Of a stretch of DNA of 64,000 bases, positions 61,101 through 64,000 are shown piece after piece (within the stretch, counting starts at the first letter, position 1; the number at the start of each line of letters is the position of its first letter). The DNA is taken from positions 89,898,240-89,962,239 of the forward strand of contig CAMTDV010000023.1 in the NCBI GenBank assembly GCA_947069175.1, read 5' to 3'. This DNA is from Scalesia atractyloides. Taxonomy: Eukaryota; Streptophyta; Magnoliopsida; Asterales; Asteraceae. A model generated the notes under the pieces. That model was not told the DNA's origin, made no database searches, and saw nothing but the letters and a program-made list of their open reading frames with translations. The translations under genes were made by a program, and so were the position numbers.

Positions 61101-63663
61101 CCTCTAATGAAGTATTGGAAGTCACATTGATTCGGTGTAACACGGTTACAAGAGAAAAAGTGACACGTGTGAGATTACCTTACAAGTTGCACAGAGTTGA
61201 GACCAATTACCAGCTAGCAAAGCGGGTTCGGGTATATCGATCTTCAGTAAAGGCTCCTGATCATTGCAAATTAAAATTATGAATTTATATAACTAATGGA
61301 TATAATATTCATACACAATAAATAAATCTTATAGAAAGAAACACAACTTACATTATCTGTCGTATCTTTTGAATCGTTCCTGTTGGCTTTTATGAAACCG
61401 GGATCTTTGCTACAAAAACCATAAAGGCCACCACACAAGTCATGTTTCACAAATTTTGATGATATTTTAATCAAAGATGCTTCAATTTAGAAAATATCTA
61501 ATGTCCTCATATTTTTTATTTTTTGCATTGGTACAAGGATAAACCCTATATACAACACGAACTTGCTAAAACATAGGTATAAAACTATAATTCTTGAGCA
61601 GCGACCATTTCGGCCCATTTAATTATAAATAAGTAAAATAAAAATTAGATAAACAAAACAATTGTTCCATAGTTTAGAGTAAAGCAGACAGATGGTCCCT
61701 GTGGTTTACCAAAATTTTGGATTTGGTCCCTAGCTTTTCAAAAGTACACGGATGTTCCTTGTGGTTTAAACTTTGTAACGCAATTAGTCCCCACCCAACA
61801 AATCTAAAGGTTTCAATAGGTCTAAGTTAGGGTCTAAATGGGTTACAATACCAAATCATAGGGACCATCCATGTACTTTTGGCAAAGTTGAGGACTAAAT
61901 GTGTTACAAACTGCAAATCACCACGTACTTTTAGAAAGATAAGGACCAAATCCAAAATTTTGGTAAACCACAAGGACTGTCTTTGTACTTTATAGTTTAA
62001 TGTATAAAGCTCTCATAAATCAGTTTCTAAAAACTAAATTATTATATAATATTGCTTTCGGTAATCATCTTTGACACACTAAGTATTTATTAAAAAAACG
62101 ATTTGAACAAGAATCGTTTCAGGACACGAGCAATACAAAATTACCCGTTTTGTCCCATTATACCCCTAACAACCAAGACATACCGGCTACACCGAGAGAA
62201 AAGTATTAATCCTGAGCTTGCGAATAGTACACCCATCCATGCAAAAAACGCAGAACCAGCAGTTAATTTCGGCAAATTTGAAGCTGCAGTCAAGAGAAAC
62301 ATATAATATTATAAGAATTGGCTGGCCTCATAGACCACAAAATACATGATAGATTATTTTATTTAATATTTCGAAAAAGGTCTAAAAGATACCCATAATG
62401 ACCGAATTGATATAGGTCAAAAGTAGGGCAAATATTACACACAGAAGTGCTGGTGCTAGTCCTAGTTTTGAAAGTCGTCCGAATGCCCCTTCGTAACGTT
62501 TTTCAAATAGTTTCCTAGCATTACCCTGCAGAATCAGATGTCATTCATAAACAATAAAAATAGGAAGAAAATAGAATATTAGAGTTAACTGCCAATTTCG
62601 TCCCTGTGGTTTGTCCAACTATGCCAGTCCAGGCCAAATTTCAAATTTTTACCATTTCCGTCCCTGACATTCTTGAAACATGCGAGTTCCGTCCAAAAAC
62701 AACTAACTTCTGTTAAAAACCTGCTGTTTAATGAAAGGGTAAAAATGTCATTTTCCATTCTTCTTTTATTTTCCCTTTTGAAAACGATTTTTTACCTTCA
62801 TTAAACAGCAGCTTTTAACAGACGTCAGTTTTTTGGACAGAACTGGCATGTTTCAAGAATGTCTGGGACGGAAATGGTACAAATTTGAAATGGCAATTAA
62901 CTATAGAAACTAATATTACATAAGAAAACTTGTGTGAATATAGCAAAATACATCAATAATTAACTGACTTTAAATAACAGACTACCTAATAAATCAATGG
63001 ACTACATGAATCACGGTAAGCATTTTTAATTAAAAGATACAACTTTAAACCCACATGGAGTGATGCGTTCACTGGAACTAATTTAAAAAACAAAATGATG
63101 TTTGGAGATCTTATAGAACATAGAATTAAATGTAGCAACAAAATACTAGTGTGATATTTTTTCAAACAAAATGATATAATATATATAATCTTGGGCTGTA
63201 GCTGGTATGTATTTCTTAATATTAAAGGCAACTCTAAATGTTGAAAAATCAAGGAATACCTACAAGGAAAAATGCAACTTGTCGATGATTCTTATCAGAA
63301 GCAAGCTGTGCTGGCGTAAGGCCTGTATTATCAGCCACCATTAAATCGTCTTTCTTTCCAGCTTGTACCAACACGGTGCATGCTTCTAAGTTCCCCCTGA
63401 TAGCAGACCAATGTAGAGGTGTACAACCTAAAATTACAGGATGTAAGCAATGTTGTACGTCATGTTTCGTTAAGATATATGACAGGTCAAAATAATTAGG
63501 ACTTGCTTTTTCTAAAGAAAGTATACTAAGGTAATTGCAAAAAAATAAACTAAAATAAAATAAAATAAAAAATACTACAGTACCCTCTTTATCCTGGCGC
63601 CCTCTATGAGCATCCAAAAATAGAAGAAGACGTATACTATCTGCAAAACCTTTATATGCAGCC
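58108..63663 (-). CDS. TIP1: TIP1-type ankyrin-DHHC protein S-acyltransferase, 5' part missing
   Basis: A membrane enzyme that transfers palmitate to cysteines of target proteins; TIP1 (PAT24) controls root-hair and cell growth in Arabidopsis. Exons in gene order are 63584-63663, 63264-63427, 62393-62525, 62184-62283, 61352-61409, 61179-61256, 60363-60461, 60129-60207, 59373-59521 and 58108-58553, all GT..AG. They give the last ankyrin repeats (TPLHWSAIRGNLEACTVL), two membrane helices, the cysteine-rich domain HCSTCERCVEQFDHHCPWVS with the catalytic DHHC cysteine, two more helices, the TTxE-type segment ITTNEMANMMRYNYLRG, and a His/Gly-rich tail ending LGLGLGLGRGSRSRGGL. The first ankyrin repeats lie beyond 64000. 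The last exon needs one extra base in an AAT run near 58336-58350 to join NNN to TSLNLNMQNGG; otherwise clean. Confidence 0.92.
58740..59195. repeat. Intronic minisatellite in the TIP1 gene
   Basis: Within the intron between 58554 and 59372, units built on TTAAAGTTGAGGGGCTAAA and CATGTCATTATTAAAG repeat about ten times at roughly 30-60-base spacing with small variations. The strand of the satellite has no coding meaning. Confidence 0.85.
60890..61100. mobile_element. CGGGTTT-type MITE fragment in a TIP1 intron
   Basis: This is the inverted relative of the element at 55513: shared GATGATATTTTGTAAAAAAA, CATTTTACATCTAAACC, GGGTCAGTTATCGG and CACTTTTTCCTAGCCAA. It ends GATGAACACCCCTAA. It lies in the intron between the exons at 61179 and 60461. 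Confidence 0.65.
61685..61995. mobile_element. GGTCCCTGTGGTTT-type Mutator-like MITE in a TIP1 intron
   Basis: It starts GGTCCCTGTGGTTTACCAAA and ends with the near-complement TTTGGTAAACCACAAGGAC, with internal repeats of the same phrases. It is the same family as the element at about 34695. The target duplication was not resolved. Confidence 0.6.
62584..62902. mobile_element. Foldback MITE in a TIP1 intron
   Basis: Two arms of about 120 bp face each other: the left one contains ACCATTTCCGTCCCTGACAT and GTTCCGTCCAAAAAC, and the right one their complements. The outer ends are AGTTAACTGCCAATTTC and the complement of GAAATGGCAATTAACT. A relative deletion shortens the right arm. The structure fits a Mutator-like or foldback MITE. 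Confidence 0.65.
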
Positions 63664-64000
63664 CTACAAGACAAAGTAAGCTCCCTCAGTACATTTTATT
63701 TTTTCTTTTCAAAAACAAAGAATCTCATAGACTGTAACTAGCGGGATTCCCTCGCGCTTCGCAGCGGGGATTTAATCGGCATCGGTTCGGTTCATTATAG
63801 AACCTGTAAAATATCGGCACTCGGTATATTTCAAAAGAATTGAAATGAGTTAAAAACATATATTATTTATGGTATAAGGAGTGAAATTGAACTTAAAAAA
63901 AGTATTGTTTACACCGACCTACGTTATACATACATATATGTGTATTATATACATATAATATTAAAAATGTATATTATTTATTAGTTTATTAGTATTTAAC
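63664..64000. other. Intron sequence of the TIP1 gene at the window edge
   Basis: No exon is recognisable upstream of 63663. The sequence contains a CGGGATTCCCTCGCGCTTCGCAG-type repeat fragment (about 63740-63765) and AT-rich DNA. The missing N-terminal exons lie beyond the window. Confidence 0.6.

Overview
The window is plant nuclear DNA, almost certainly from a eudicot. The evidence is intron-containing plant genes (OS9, PHOX-type TPR/PB1, TIP1-type DHHC, SAM-domain), AT-rich intergenic DNA and dense nested LTR retrotransposons, MITEs and minisatellites. The style of the LTR families suggests Asteraceae to me, but that is an impression from memory. No bacterial, organellar or viral locus was seen.

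Layout. Positions 1-48800 are mostly transposable elements. At 1-10126 lies a very young, apparently non-autonomous Ty3/gypsy-like element on the minus strand: two nearly identical 3.0-kb LTRs around a 4.0-kb non-coding interior. The sequence left of the first LTR again carries a PBS and leader, so this is part of a tandem array sharing an LTR. A Cassandra-type solo LTR with a 5S-rRNA-like core is nested in its interior. From 10127 to 16835 are two diverged copies of another LTR-like family, one of them split by a 1.44-kb solo LTR related to the first element but in opposite orientation. A decayed Ty1/copia element occupies 17196-24025 and is itself interrupted by a DNA transposon. Then follow a further minus-strand LTR (to about 27872), retroelement coding debris, a TRIM, hAT and Mutator MITEs, PIF/Harbinger remnants (39.8-45.1 kb), and gypsy and Cassandra debris (45.4-48.8 kb).

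Four host genes are recognisable. A single-exon SAM-domain gene lies at 30282-30986 (minus). An eight-exon OS9/EBS6-type ER lectin gene lies at 33594-37017 (minus). A PHOX-type TPR + PB1 gene lies at 53068-56666 (plus). The 3' part of a TIP1-type ankyrin-DHHC S-acyltransferase gene lies at 58108-63663 (minus) and runs out of the window. PHOX and TIP1 are convergent neighbours; in Arabidopsis the corresponding loci also carry adjacent numbers (At5g20350/At5g20360, from memory).

Most striking points. (1) The first intron of the PHOX gene coincides exactly with a hAT-like element plus one copy of its 8-bp target duplication, so the transposon appears to have created a spliceable intron. (2) The leader of the non-autonomous LTR element holds at least five hairpins with a conserved loop and different but self-complementary stems. 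(3) Three of the four host genes carry single-base indels in otherwise clean exons, which looks more like uncorrected sequencing error than decay.
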